Positions 18,758 through 28,423 of a stretch of DNA of 64,000 bases are shown here, piece by piece. The DNA lies in contig NZ_JFBL01000004.1 in the NCBI RefSeq assembly GCF_000597725.1, positions 62,001 through 126,000 of the forward strand, read 5' to 3'. The notes below the pieces were generated by a model. It searched no databases and was not told where the DNA came from. It was given only the letters and a program-made list of their open reading frames with translations. Origin of the DNA: Sulfurospirillum arcachonense DSM 9755. Lineage in GTDB: Bacteria; Campylobacterota; Campylobacteria; Campylobacterales; Sulfurospirillaceae. Each line of letters begins with the position of its first letter. The stretch's first letter is position 1. The position numbers and the translations under genes are program-made.

Positions 18758-20656
18758 ATGTGTGGAATAATTGGATTTATAGATAAAAACAAAAGTATAG
18801 ATGTCTTAAATAATATGCTTCAAATACAATCATATCGAGGTCCGGATGACAGTGGAGTATATTTTGATGAAAAAAGTGGAGTTCACTTTGGACATAATAG
18901 ATTATCAATACAAGATTTAAGCTCTCATGGACATCAACCTTTTCTAAGCAACTGTGAAAATTATGTGATAGTCTTTAATGGAGAGGTTTATAACTTTAAA
19001 AGTTTAAGAAGTGAACTTGAAAGTTTAGGATATAAGTTTATCTCAAATAGTGATACAGAAGTGATACTTTATAGTTATAAAGAGTGGGATATAAAGTGTA
19101 TTGATAAGTTTATAGGTATGTTTGCTTTTGCTATTTTAGATAAGATTCAAGATAAACTAATAATAGTCAGAGATAGAGCTGGGGTTAAGCCTCTTTATTA
19201 TTATACAAATAAAAACCAATTTATGTTTTCATCTGAAATAAAATCATTTCATAAGCATCCTGCTTTTAAAAAAGAGCAAAATTTAGAAGCTCTACCTTAC
19301 TTTTTTCAGTTTGGATATATACCTGCTCCATATACGATATTTAAAAATTGTTTTAAACTAGAAGCTGGACATTACCTAGAATTGAAAATAGATAATTTTG
19401 AATTTGAAATTACAAAGTATTGGGATGTAAATAATTATTATTTACAAGAAAAAATTACAAAAAATGAAGATGAAATAATAGAAGACATTGAAAAAATACT
19501 TGATAATGCTATTGATTTACGAATGGTATCAGATGTGCCTGTAGGAGTGTTTTTAAGTGGTGGATATGATAGTTCTCTTGTAGCTTCTATACTTGCTAAA
19601 AAACAAGGTAAAAAAATCAATACTTTCACTATAGGTTTTGATGATGAAAAGTACAATGAAGCAAAACATGCAAAAAAAATAGCCGAATACTTAGGTACAA
19701 ATCACACTGAATACTATATGAAAAATAATGATATGCTAAATCTAGTTGAAAGCTTACCATTTTACTATGATGAGCCATTTGGCGATAGTTCCGCTCTTCC
19801 TACAATGATAGTATCAAAGTTAGCTAGACAAAGTGTGATTGTGGCCTTAAGCGCAGATGGTGGAGATGAGGCTTTTTGTGGATATAGCAAATACTTCTTT
19901 TTAAATAAATTTCAAAATATTTTTTCAAATAAATTAAAAAAAGCAGTTGTAAAAAATGGTTTAAATATATTTAGTGCACAAAGTATTGAATATATTAATG
20001 AAAAACTACCAAAAAAGCTAAAACAAACAAATATTAAAGATAAATATACAAAATTTCAAAGAGCTATTAAGAGTAGCAGTTTAGAAAAAATGTTTGAAAA
20101 TGCTAGTAGCTATGTGGATAAAAAAGAAATAGTAAGGTGCTTAAATGTAGCACAAAATCAAAAACTGTTTAAAAAATGGGAAAAAATAGGAAAAATAGAG
20201 CTTTTAAATCAGATGATGGCTATTGATTATAAATTATTTATGAATGATGATGTGCTTACAAAAGTAGATAGAGCAACTATGAGTGTAAGTTTAGAAGGAA
20301 GAGAACCTTTACTTGATCACCGAATTATAGAATATATGGCAAGAGTACCATTAAATATAAAGTATAAAAATAACCAAGGAAAATATTTACTTAGACAAGT
20401 GCTATATAAATATCTTCCAAAAGAGATGGTAGATAAACCAAAATCAGGGTTTCAAATACCACTTAATGAGTGGCTTAGAGGTGAATTAAAGCCTTTAGTA
20501 TTAAAGTATTTAGATAATAAAATACTTGATAAAAATATTTTTGTTACAGAAGAAATAAATATATTAAAGAAAAGGTTTTTTGAAGGCGAAGATATAGGCA
20601 CAACTATTTGGTTTATTTTAATGTATCAGATGTGGAAGGAAAAATGGCTTGACTAA
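18758..20656 (+). CDS. AsnB-type glutamine-dependent amidotransferase (copy 3)
   Basis: A 632-residue homologue of asparagine synthetase B: Cys2 in MCGIIGFID, YRGPDDSG, GHNRLSIQDLS, NGEVYNF and SDTEVILY in the glutaminase domain. The synthetase loop SGGYDSSL is near residues 267-274, and the later DVLTKVDRATMSVSLEGREPLLDH block is present. It is of normal length. It is the first gene after the 199-base gap and is translationally coupled to the glycosyltransferase after it. As with the other two copies, glycan uronamide formation is the favoured role, by analogy with AsnB-like proteins of O-antigen loci. Confidence 0.85.
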   Translation: MCGIIGFIDKNKSIDVLNNMLQIQSYRGPDDSGVYFDEKSGVHFGHNRLSIQDLSSHGHQPFLSNCENYVIVFNGEVYNFKSLRSELESLGYKFISNSDTEVILYSYKEWDIKCIDKFIGMFAFAILDKIQDKLIIVRDRAGVKPLYYYTNKNQFMFSSEIKSFHKHPAFKKEQNLEALPYFFQFGYIPAPYTIFKNCFKLEAGHYLELKIDNFEFEITKYWDVNNYYLQEKITKNEDEIIEDIEKILDNAIDLRMVSDVPVGVFLSGGYDSSLVASILAKKQGKKINTFTIGFDDEKYNEAKHAKKIAEYLGTNHTEYYMKNNDMLNLVESLPFYYDEPFGDSSALPTMIVSKLARQSVIVALSADGGDEAFCGYSKYFFLNKFQNIFSNKLKKAVVKNGLNIFSAQSIEYINEKLPKKLKQTNIKDKYTKFQRAIKSSSLEKMFENASSYVDKKEIVRCLNVAQNQKLFKKWEKIGKIELLNQMMAIDYKLFMNDDVLTKVDRATMSVSLEGREPLLDHRIIEYMARVPLNIKYKNNQGKYLLRQVLYKYLPKEMVDKPKSGFQIPLNEWLRGELKPLVLKYLDNKILDKNIFVTEEINILKKRFFEGEDIGTTIWFILMYQMWKEKWLD

Positions 20657-21785
20657 GAAAATTTTGTTTATAGTAAATGTAGATTGGTTTTTTATATCTC
20701 ATAGATTGCCTTTGGCAATAGAAGCTTTAAAAAAAGGTTATGAAGTTCATTTAGCTTGTGGTATAACTGACAAAAAAGAGTATTTAGAAAACTTAGGATT
20801 CAAAATACATTTACTAAATATCTCCAGAAGTGGTGCAGGAATAAAAAGTGAAATAAAAGTTTTTTTTGAAATACTTAAAGTATTAAAAGATAGTTCACCT
20901 GATATAGCTCATTTTGTGACTATAAAGCCTGTTCTTTATGGAGGAATAGCTTCGAGGTTTTTAAATATAGGTAAAAAAGTATTTTCTATATCTGGACTTG
21001 GATTCATATTTATAAAACAAGGTATAAAGGCTTCAATAGTAAGAATAGTAATAAAAAATCTGTATAGATTTGCACTTTGTGGAAGGAATTCTCATGTGAT
21101 AGTTCAAAATCCCGATGATAAAGCTGTTATAAACTCTATACTGAAAGTACCTATTACTTTGATAAGTGGCTCAGGAGTAGATTTGAGTCAATATAAATAT
21201 ATTGAAGAGAATAATGAGAATATACAAGTATCTATGGCTTGTAGGCTCTTAAAAGATAAAGGTGTATTTGAATACATTGAAGTTGCAAAAATATTTTCAC
21301 AGAGAGTGCATGACACAAGAAAACAAAAATTGCCAAATGTAGAATTTGAACTATATGGGGATATAGATATGCATAATCCTGCAAGTTTAACAAATGATGA
21401 TGTAAAAAAGATAAAAGAAGATAATTTTGTTAAAGTATATGGTTTTAGTAGTGACATAGAAAAAGTATTTAGTGATTCAAATATAGTAGTGCTTCCATCA
21501 TATAGAGAAGGCTTACCAAAAGTTCTTATAGAAGCAGCAGCTTGTGGTAGAGCTATTGTGACAACTGATGTACCAGGATGTAGAGATGCTATAAAGCCAG
21601 ATATTACAGGATTGCTTTGTAAAGTAAAAAATGCAGAGTCTTTAGTTAAAAATATAGAAAAGTTGATAGTAGATAACGACTTAAGAAATAGTATGGGAAA
21701 AGCTGGAAGAAAACTTGCTGAAAATGAGTTTGATATAAAGAAAGTAGTTGAAAAACATTTTGCAATATATGAAGGTGATTTATGA
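20649..21785 (+). CDS. GT4-family glycosyltransferase (PglA-like)
   Basis: A 378-residue GT-B retaining glycosyltransferase. The acceptor domain opens ILFIVNVDWFFISHRLPLA with GLGFIFIKQG further in. The donor domain holds VSMACRLLKDKGVFEYIEVAK and the E-x7-E block in LPSYREGLPKVLIEAAACGRAIVTTDVPGCRDAI. The overall pattern resembles PglA of the C. jejuni pgl pathway, which adds the second sugar to the undecaprenyl-linked first sugar. The start is TTG 20649 behind GGAAGGA, inside the end of the AsnB gene. It begins the block PglA-like, reductase, PglB, WbpL-like, PglF-like, so the second-sugar role is plausible, though sugar specificity is unknown. Confidence 0.8.
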   Translation: MTKKILFIVNVDWFFISHRLPLAIEALKKGYEVHLACGITDKKEYLENLGFKIHLLNISRSGAGIKSEIKVFFEILKVLKDSSPDIAHFVTIKPVLYGGIASRFLNIGKKVFSISGLGFIFIKQGIKASIVRIVIKNLYRFALCGRNSHVIVQNPDDKAVINSILKVPITLISGSGVDLSQYKYIEENNENIQVSMACRLLKDKGVFEYIEVAKIFSQRVHDTRKQKLPNVEFELYGDIDMHNPASLTNDDVKKIKEDNFVKVYGFSSDIEKVFSDSNIVVLPSYREGLPKVLIEAAACGRAIVTTDVPGCRDAIKPDITGLLCKVKNAESLVKNIEKLIVDNDLRNSMGKAGRKLAENEFDIKKVVEKHFAIYEGDL

Positions 21786-22651
21786 AAAGAATACTAATCA
21801 CAGGCTCAACAGGTTTTGTAGGAAGCTACTTCATAGATAAATACAAAGATAGATACGACATCCAAAAGTTTAGCTTTCTAAAAGATGATTTTAAATCTTT
21901 ACATGTAAAAGATATAGATGTGGTTTTTCATCTATCAGCTTTGGTTCACCAAATGGGTGGAGCAAGTTTAGAAGAGTACGAAAGGGTGAACATTGCTCAG
22001 ACGTTAGACCTAGCAAAAAAAGCAAAAGAGAGTGGTGTAAAACAGTTTGTTTTTATGAGTACAGTCAAAGTGTATGGGGAAGAAAATAATATAGTTTATA
22101 AAGAAACCTCTACATGTAAACCTCAAGATGAGTATGGTAAAAGCAAGCTAAAAGCAGAAATTGAGCTGTCTAAATTAGAAGATGAGAGTTTTAAAGTAGT
22201 TATCATAAGAACACCTATAGTATATGGATATGGAGTTAAAGCAAATATAAAAAGTCTTGTGCGTTTAGTAAAAAAAATTCCTATTCTTCCATTTGGTAAG
22301 ATACAAAACAAAAGAAGCATGGTTTATATAGGCAATCTTTGTTATATGATAGATGAAATTATAATACAACAAAAATCTGGTATTTTTTTAGCTAGTGATA
22401 ATAAACTTCTAAGTACTTCAAAGCTTTGTGAACTTATCGCGCAAAGTTTAGGCAAAAAAGTATATCTTTTTAAATTACCATTTTTTGAAAGTTTTTTAAA
22501 GTATATAAAGCCATCATTTCATAAAAGATTGTATGGAGATTTGCAAGTTGATAATACTCAAACCAAAGAGATGTTAAACTTACAAAATCTATATACTACA
22601 GAAAAGGGTATTTTATATATGATTCAAGGTGAAAAAAATGATAAGCAATAA
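21782..22651 (+). CDS. NAD-dependent 4-keto-sugar reductase/epimerase (WbpV/WreQ-like)
   Basis: A 289-residue extended SDR with GSTGFVGSY at the N-terminus, FHLSALVHQMGG, the catalytic Ser/Thr in FMSTVKVYGE, and the Tyr/Lys pair in YGKSK. RSMVYIGNL is typical of the WbpV/WreQ group. In Pseudomonas and Rhizobium these act with a WbpM/WreV-type 4,6-dehydratase and a WbpL/WreU-type transferase, making UDP-N-acetylfucosamine or -quinovosamine and loading it on undecaprenyl phosphate. Both partners are nearby (24755-25705 and 25702-27432). It overlaps the preceding gene by four bases. The exact stereochemistry of the product cannot be read from sequence. Confidence 0.75.
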   Translation: MKRILITGSTGFVGSYFIDKYKDRYDIQKFSFLKDDFKSLHVKDIDVVFHLSALVHQMGGASLEEYERVNIAQTLDLAKKAKESGVKQFVFMSTVKVYGEENNIVYKETSTCKPQDEYGKSKLKAEIELSKLEDESFKVVIIRTPIVYGYGVKANIKSLVRLVKKIPILPFGKIQNKRSMVYIGNLCYMIDEIIIQQKSGIFLASDNKLLSTSKLCELIAQSLGKKVYLFKLPFFESFLKYIKPSFHKRLYGDLQVDNTQTKEMLNLQNLYTTEKGILYMIQGEKNDKQ

Positions 22652-24758
22652 ACAAACAATTTTTTATATACTTATAGCATTTACATTTAGTGTTGCTATA
22701 AGACTTATCTGGGTTTATCAATTTAGTGATTATGATGCTTTTATGTGGAATAATCAATTTATGATAAATACCAATGATGGTTACTACTGGGCAGAAGGAG
22801 CTAGAGATATACTTAATTGGGATTTTAGTGAGTTTGCACGTTCTCCAGTTAATACAGCAGGTTCTCAGCTAACAGCTTTTTTTGCTTATATACTGCCTTT
22901 CTCTTTTGAAACAATTATACTTTATATGCCAGTTATTTTAAGCTCACTTATTGTTATCCCTATGATTTTGATAGCTCAGAGTCTAAAAAGGGTAGAGTTT
23001 GGCTTTGTTGCAGCTCTTTTGGCGAGTATAGCTTGGAGTTATTATAATCGTACTATGATAGGTTATTTTGATACTGATATGTTAAATATAGTCTTTCCAA
23101 CTTTTCTTTTATGGTCACTTATCTTAGCAATAAAAACTCATGAAGAGAAGTACTTACTTTTTACAGCATTAGAGATAGTAGCTTATAGATGGTGGTATCC
23201 TCAGAGTTACTCTTTAGAATTTGCATTTTTTGGATTGATACTGTTTTATGTTCTAGTGTTTGAGAGAAAAAACCTTTACATGTACAAGTTACTATCTATT
23301 ATGCTTTTTGCTATGATGGGTTTACCTGGTGTTGTAAGATTTATTACCGTTATAGGAGTATACCTTTTATATAAAAATAAAAAGATTGATTCATACATAT
23401 ATTATCTTTTCGGATTTGCTTTTTTACTTTTTATGTTTACCGGCGGATTTTCTCCTATCTGGGCGCAATTAAAAGGATATGTTTTTAAAGATACTGTTAA
23501 AGTTATGGGAGAAGATTTGCAACTTCATTTTTTCTCAGTCATGCAAACAGTAAGAGAAGCAGGAAAGATTCCATTCGAGACTTTTGCAAATCGTATAAGT
23601 GGACATACTATCACATTTATATTGTCTATAATAGGTTATATTCTATTGGTTTTTAGGCGTAGGGTTATACTTTTAGGACTTCCTATGATTGGCCTTGGAT
23701 TTTTAGCTTATGTAGGAGGACTTAGGTTCACGATATATGCTGTTCCTATGATGGCTTTTGGTATTTCTTATCTTATCTTTACATGTAGTGATTATCTTAA
23801 GAAATTTTTGGCAAATGAACAGAGTAGTTTTTATATAAGAACTTTGTTTATCGTAGTTTGTACCTTAGCGGTTTTATATCCAAATCTTATTCATATAATT
23901 AATTATAAAGTTCCAACTGTGATGAACAAACAAGAAGTTACTGTTTTAGATAAATTAAAAAATATAGCAAATAGAGAAGATTATGTAGTTGCTTGGTGGG
24001 ACTACGGATACCCTATTCGCTACTATAGTAATGTTGATACTCTTATTGATGGTGGAAAGCACAGTGGATCAGTAAACTTCCCAGTCAGTTATATGCTTAC
24101 AAATTCACAACAAAGTTCAGCAAAGTTAGCTAGACTAGATGTAGAATATACTGAGCAAAGATTTTTGATGGAGATAAATAATCAAGATAGAAATCGTACA
24201 AATATAGCTAATATGACTTTAGATAATGGTTTTCAAGATGCAAATGATTTTTTGATTTCTTTATCTACAAATATAAAATTACCTAAAAAAACTAGAGACA
24301 TATATTTTTACCTCCCATTTCGTATGCTTGGTATTTTTCCAACAGTAGCAAAATTTAGCGATATAGATTTGATGAGTGGAAAAATGAAGAGAAGACCTTT
24401 TATATATCAAACAAATAGGTTTAAAGACTCTAAAGAGGTTTTAAATTTAGATCGTGGAATTTTGTTTAATAAAAAAAGTGGAATATTACAAATTGGAAAT
24501 CAAGAAGTTCCAGTAAAAGAGTTTTTAATAACGGCTTATGATAAAAATAAAAAATTGATTAGACAAAGACAAAGCATACATAAGGATGGTAATTTATATT
24601 TGGTATATATGCGTTCATATAATACTTTTTTAGTTTTAGATGAAGATATGATTAATTCTACTTATATACAACTTTTTGTATTTGAAAATTATGACAAAAA
24701 TTTGTTTGAACCAGTTATCTTAGATCCTAGTGCGAAAGTTTATAAGTTAAAAATATGA
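22638..24758 (+). CDS. pglB: PglB-type oligosaccharyltransferase (STT3 family)
   Basis: Membrane enzyme of 706 residues that transfers a preassembled oligosaccharide from undecaprenyl diphosphate to Asn in periplasmic protein sequons. About 12-13 membrane helices occupy the first 420 residues. The first external loop has INTNDGYYWAEGARD (metal-binding Asp), a later loop has YFDTDMLN, and the periplasmic domain carries the STT3 signature WWDYG (residues 453-457) followed by GYPIRYYSNVDTLIDGGKHSG. I chose ATG 22638 with AAGG upstream; a GTG at 22629 would add three residues. It is flanked by the initiating-sugar genes and followed by the C. jejuni-like chromosomal order, so this is the local pgl locus. 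Confidence 0.93.
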   Translation: MISNKQTIFYILIAFTFSVAIRLIWVYQFSDYDAFMWNNQFMINTNDGYYWAEGARDILNWDFSEFARSPVNTAGSQLTAFFAYILPFSFETIILYMPVILSSLIVIPMILIAQSLKRVEFGFVAALLASIAWSYYNRTMIGYFDTDMLNIVFPTFLLWSLILAIKTHEEKYLLFTALEIVAYRWWYPQSYSLEFAFFGLILFYVLVFERKNLYMYKLLSIMLFAMMGLPGVVRFITVIGVYLLYKNKKIDSYIYYLFGFAFLLFMFTGGFSPIWAQLKGYVFKDTVKVMGEDLQLHFFSVMQTVREAGKIPFETFANRISGHTITFILSIIGYILLVFRRRVILLGLPMIGLGFLAYVGGLRFTIYAVPMMAFGISYLIFTCSDYLKKFLANEQSSFYIRTLFIVVCTLAVLYPNLIHIINYKVPTVMNKQEVTVLDKLKNIANREDYVVAWWDYGYPIRYYSNVDTLIDGGKHSGSVNFPVSYMLTNSQQSSAKLARLDVEYTEQRFLMEINNQDRNRTNIANMTLDNGFQDANDFLISLSTNIKLPKKTRDIYFYLPFRMLGIFPTVAKFSDIDLMSGKMKRRPFIYQTNRFKDSKEVLNLDRGILFNKKSGILQIGNQEVPVKEFLITAYDKNKKLIRQRQSIHKDGNLYLVYMRSYNTFLVLDEDMINSTYIQLFVFENYDKNLFEPVILDPSAKVYKLKI

Positions 24759-25705
24759 TTTATTTTTTACTTTTTTTGAGCTCTTTAGGTTTAACGTATA
24801 TGATAAAAAACTATGCTATAAAAAAATCACTTTTAGCAGAAGTAAATGAGCGGAGTTCTCACAGTGTTCCAACTCCTCATGGTGGTGGTATTGCTTTAGC
24901 TATTACTTGGTTTGTAGGGCTCGTTTATCTTTACATGTACGAGATGATAAATCAAGATATATTTTATGCTCTTTTGGTTGGTGTAGTAATCTCTGTAGTG
25001 AGCTTTTTTGATGATATTTTTGATCTTAGTGCTAAGTTTAGAATTTTAGTTCAGGTTTTTGTAGCTTGTTTAGGTTTGTATTTTTTAGGTGGGTTAAACA
25101 GTGTATTGTTTATTGAAAATCAAATAGTAACAAATCTTTTTGCAATTTTACTCGTTATTTGGTTTATTAACCTTTATAATTTTTTAGATGGTATAGACGG
25201 CTATGCCGGTAGTGAAGCTATTTTTCTTGGGGTTGCTGGTTTTATATTGTTTCAAAGTAACTTATTTTTAGTCCTGATTGCTTCAGTAGCAGGTTTTCTA
25301 GTTTGGAATTGGCACAAAGCAAAAATATTTATGGGAGATGTAGGTAGCACACTTTTGGGTTACAATATTGCTATATTTACTATTTATTACTCAAATCAAG
25401 AGCCAACTAACTTATGGATATGGATTATGCTTTTTGGACTTTTTTGGTTTGATGCAACACTAACACTTTTTAGAAGATATAAAAACAAAGAAAAACTAAG
25501 TCAAGCTCATAAAAAACATGCTTATCAAAGATTAACTCAAAGTGGTTGGTCTCATAGTAAAGTGGTTATTTATTCTATTATTGTGAATATTGTTTTATTT
25601 TGTTTAGTATTTTTTATTTCAAATATTATTTTGGCTTTTTTAATATCACTTATAGTATTATATTTTGTTGTAAAATTTATTGATAGGAAGAAAATTTTTA
25701 TATGA
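24755..25705 (+). CDS. WbpL/WecA-like polyprenyl-phosphate sugar-1-phosphate transferase
   Basis: A 316-residue polytopic enzyme of the MraY/WecA family that transfers a sugar 1-phosphate from a UDP-sugar to undecaprenyl phosphate, the first committed step of glycan assembly. Signatures are ERSSHSVPTPHGGGIALAI, the Asp pair in FFDDIFDLSAKFR, NLYNFLDGIDGYAG, AKIFMGDVGSTLLGY and the late AHKKHAYQRL. C. jejuni uses the small monotopic PglC for this step; a polytopic WbpL-type protein next to pglB is a different solution. It overlaps both neighbours by four bases (ATGA), so the three are tightly coupled. Confidence 0.88.
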   Translation: MIYFLLFLSSLGLTYMIKNYAIKKSLLAEVNERSSHSVPTPHGGGIALAITWFVGLVYLYMYEMINQDIFYALLVGVVISVVSFFDDIFDLSAKFRILVQVFVACLGLYFLGGLNSVLFIENQIVTNLFAILLVIWFINLYNFLDGIDGYAGSEAIFLGVAGFILFQSNLFLVLIASVAGFLVWNWHKAKIFMGDVGSTLLGYNIAIFTIYYSNQEPTNLWIWIMLFGLFWFDATLTLFRRYKNKEKLSQAHKKHAYQRLTQSGWSHSKVVIYSIIVNIVLFCLVFFISNIILAFLISLIVLYFVVKFIDRKKIFI

Positions 25706-27432
25706 ATATTAATTTAGATAAGAGAGTTTTAAATTTACTAGTTATTATATTTTTAACGTTTTTAACATTTACTTGGACTTTTTGGGTTTTTCATAAAGAA
25801 ATAAAAGTTGATGTTATATTAGTTGTTATTTTAATTCGTATTTTTGCTTCGATTTTACTTTTTAAAGATTATTCTTTATCTTGGAGTAAAGCCACACAAA
25901 AGACTTTTATTATAAAGAGTTTTGTTTATGTTGGAGCTTTTTGTATTTATATGCCTTTTTATCATGGAGAAGTGAGAATAGCACTTTTTCTTTCAGAACT
26001 TTTTTTCTACTTGTTTATTATAAATTTTTCAATGTATATGTATTATCTTTATATAAATAGAAGTAAAGTAAAAAAGAGTAAAAGTTTAGTTATTTATGGA
26101 GCAGGACGTGCAGGGTTGAAACTAGAAGAAGAGTATCGCAACTCTGCATATAAAATTAAGTATTTTGTCGATGATGATAAATCTTTACATAAAAGAAGTA
26201 TAGATGGAATTCAGATTATTGCCAAAAAGGAATTAAAAGAAAAAATAGATGATAAATATGATTTACTTATCATTGCAATGCCCTCAGCAGAACAAAGACG
26301 TATAAATGTTATTTATGAGAGACTAAATAGTTATTTTGAAGATATACGTATACTTCCTTCTATGGATAAAATTTTAGATGATAAATCATTTGTTTCTCAG
26401 TTAAAAAATATTGGCGTTGAAGATTTACTTGCTCGGCATCCAAAGGACTTAGATAAAGATGTTATATCAAAATTTTTAAAAAATAAAAAAGTACTTGTAA
26501 CAGGTGCTGGTGGTAGCATAGGTAGTGAAATAAGTAGGCAGTGTTTAAAGTATGAAGTCAAAGAATTAACACTTTTAGATCATAGTGAATTTAATCTTTA
26601 CTCAATTACTGAAGAGTTAAATGCACCTATGGTAAAATCAGTTATGCATAGTGTTTTAAATTATAAAGCATTAGAAAAAACTATTTTTACATGTAAACCA
26701 GATATTATCCTTCATGCAGCTGCTTACAAGCATGTTCCTTTGGTTGAAGAAAATATAGAAGAGGGTATTCAAAATAATGTTGTAGGCACTAAAAACTGCA
26801 TAGATTTAGCTATAAAATATAATGTTACAAAGTTTATATTAATATCAACAGATAAAGCAGTTAGACCAACAAATGTTATGGGAACAACGAAACGTATTTG
26901 TGAACTTTATGCTGGTAATGTAGATGCAAAAAATACAGAGATTGCCTCTGTGCGTTTTGGTAATGTATTGGGAAGTAGTGGTTCTGTTATACCAAAATTT
27001 AAAGACCAAATAGAAAGAGGTGGACCAGTTACTGTAACACATCCTGATATTACACGTTATTTTATGCTTATACCTGAAGCATGTGAGCTTGTTCTTCAGA
27101 CAGGAGCTATTGCAAAAGGTAAAGAAATATTTATATTAGATATGGGTGAACCTATCAAAATAGTTGATTTAGCGCATAAAATGATAGAATTATCAGGTAA
27201 AAAAGATATTCAAGTGGAGTTCTCTGGGCTTCGACCAGGTGAAAAACTTTATGAAGAATTACTTATAAATGATAGTGATGAAAAAACACAGTATGAGTCT
27301 ATCACGGTGGCTAGAAATACAGATTATAATATTGATGATTTAAATGAAGATATAAAAGAACTTCTTACATGTAAAGATAAATTAACACAACTTAAAAAAA
27401 TTGTTCCAGAATTTGATCATAATAAAGGTTGA
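25702..27432 (+). CDS. pglF: PglF/WbpM-type UDP-GlcNAc 4,6-dehydratase
   Basis: A 576-residue membrane-anchored nucleotide-sugar dehydratase. Four N-terminal membrane segments are followed by a first Rossmann-like region (VIYGAGRAGLKLEEEYR) and the catalytic SDR domain. That domain has GAGGSIGSEISRQ from about residue 268, HAAAYKHVPLVEEN, and STDKAVRPTNVMGTTKR, the Met-x3-Lys variant that replaces Tyr-x3-Lys in this subfamily. It makes UDP-4-keto-6-deoxy-GlcNAc, the precursor of QuiNAc, FucNAc or bacillosamine. Neighbouring WbpV-like and WbpL-like genes suggest that its product is reduced and loaded onto undecaprenyl phosphate. No PglD acetyltransferase or PglE aminotransferase adjoins it, so bacillosamine is less likely. 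Confidence 0.88.
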   Translation: MNINLDKRVLNLLVIIFLTFLTFTWTFWVFHKEIKVDVILVVILIRIFASILLFKDYSLSWSKATQKTFIIKSFVYVGAFCIYMPFYHGEVRIALFLSELFFYLFIINFSMYMYYLYINRSKVKKSKSLVIYGAGRAGLKLEEEYRNSAYKIKYFVDDDKSLHKRSIDGIQIIAKKELKEKIDDKYDLLIIAMPSAEQRRINVIYERLNSYFEDIRILPSMDKILDDKSFVSQLKNIGVEDLLARHPKDLDKDVISKFLKNKKVLVTGAGGSIGSEISRQCLKYEVKELTLLDHSEFNLYSITEELNAPMVKSVMHSVLNYKALEKTIFTCKPDIILHAAAYKHVPLVEENIEEGIQNNVVGTKNCIDLAIKYNVTKFILISTDKAVRPTNVMGTTKRICELYAGNVDAKNTEIASVRFGNVLGSSGSVIPKFKDQIERGGPVTVTHPDITRYFMLIPEACELVLQTGAIAKGKEIFILDMGEPIKIVDLAHKMIELSGKKDIQVEFSGLRPGEKLYEELLINDSDEKTQYESITVARNTDYNIDDLNEDIKELLTCKDKLTQLKKIVPEFDHNKG

Positions 27433-27502
27433 ATAAAAACTATACACTAAAATTAATCTTTTTTAGATAAAATGCCATATATTTAATAAAGAAGGTACTT
27501 TA

Positions 27503-28423
27503 ATGGTAGTTCGTGAAATACAACAGTTTTCAGAAGTTAGGCCAAGAGCAAGAGCTTATTTTTGTTATCTTTTTACCAGAAATATGCCTAATCGTTTGCC
27601 TAGTCCAGATTTAAAGACAATAGAAAATTCACTTGATAAAATAGTAAATGAAGTAGATAGTTTTGAAGCATTGTATGTTCTTGATGCAAGTGGAAAACAA
27701 GTTACTGAAAATTTAACGAATAAACAAGAGTACAAAGGTGGATTAGGAACCAATAGAAGTAATAAATCTTATTTTTATCGCGCAGTTCGTCAAAAAAGAT
27801 GTGTACTGACTGATCCATATCCTTCTATTTTAACCAATTCATTGACAGTTACAGCGGCATATCCTATTTATGACGATAAATCAGATTTAAAATATGTAGC
27901 GTGTATGGATATCTCTTTAGTAGATGTTTTAAAGATAGCTCATCCATCTTCACTTCAAGGCGTATTTGATAATTTTATAAAGTTTGCATATAGTACATTT
28001 TCATTGGCTCTTTTATTAGTAGCATTTTTACTTTTTTACAATGGTTTAGCAAGTCTTATTTCTCATGGATTTGTAAGTGCAATTGAAAATATAGAAATGA
28101 TGTTTAAATCAACAATTCTTTTGACACTAGCATTAGCCATATTTGATTTGGTAAAAACCATATTTGAAGAAGAAGTTTTAGGACGGCATAAACGAGATCA
28201 TACCACAGGTATTCATAAGACCATGGTTCGGTTTTTAGGCTCAATCATTATAGCCTTAGCAATAGAAGCATTGATGTTAGTATTTAAATTTGCTATTACA
28301 GATCCTACTCATATAGTTTCTGCTGTTTATCTTATAGGTGGGGTGTCAGTTCTTTTAGTGGCACTTGCTTTTTACGTAAAATCTGTATCACAAAAGGAAG
28401 AAGACGATGATAGCTCTAATTGA
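27503..28423 (+). CDS. pglG: PglG-like membrane protein with a PDC/Cache-type sensor domain
   Basis: A 306-residue protein. Residues about 35-150 form a PDC/Cache-like fold (ALYVLDASGKQVTEN, NRSNKSYFYRAVRQKRCVLTDPYPS, LTVTAAYPIYDD, YVACMDISL). Four hydrophobic segments follow. There is no classical first membrane helix before the sensor region. Lying directly after a pglF homologue and before cheY (with hisHA in between) it matches the position I recall for pglG (Cj1119c) of C. jejuni, whose function is not established. A plausible promoter with a TAAAAT -10 lies at about 27467. Its role in glycosylation is not shown by the sequence; sensing a small ligand is inference from the fold. Confidence 0.65.
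   Translation: MVVREIQQFSEVRPRARAYFCYLFTRNMPNRLPSPDLKTIENSLDKIVNEVDSFEALYVLDASGKQVTENLTNKQEYKGGLGTNRSNKSYFYRAVRQKRCVLTDPYPSILTNSLTVTAAYPIYDDKSDLKYVACMDISLVDVLKIAHPSSLQGVFDNFIKFAYSTFSLALLLVAFLLFYNGLASLISHGFVSAIENIEMMFKSTILLTLALAIFDLVKTIFEEEVLGRHKRDHTTGIHKTMVRFLGSIIIALAIEALMLVFKFAITDPTHIVSAVYLIGGVSVLLVALAFYVKSVSQKEEDDDSSN

Noticed and set aside
1-27432. Phase-variable homopolymer G/C tracts as in Campylobacter surface loci
   Set aside because: I saw no run of six or more G or C in the cluster. A-runs exist but are expected in such AT-rich DNA.
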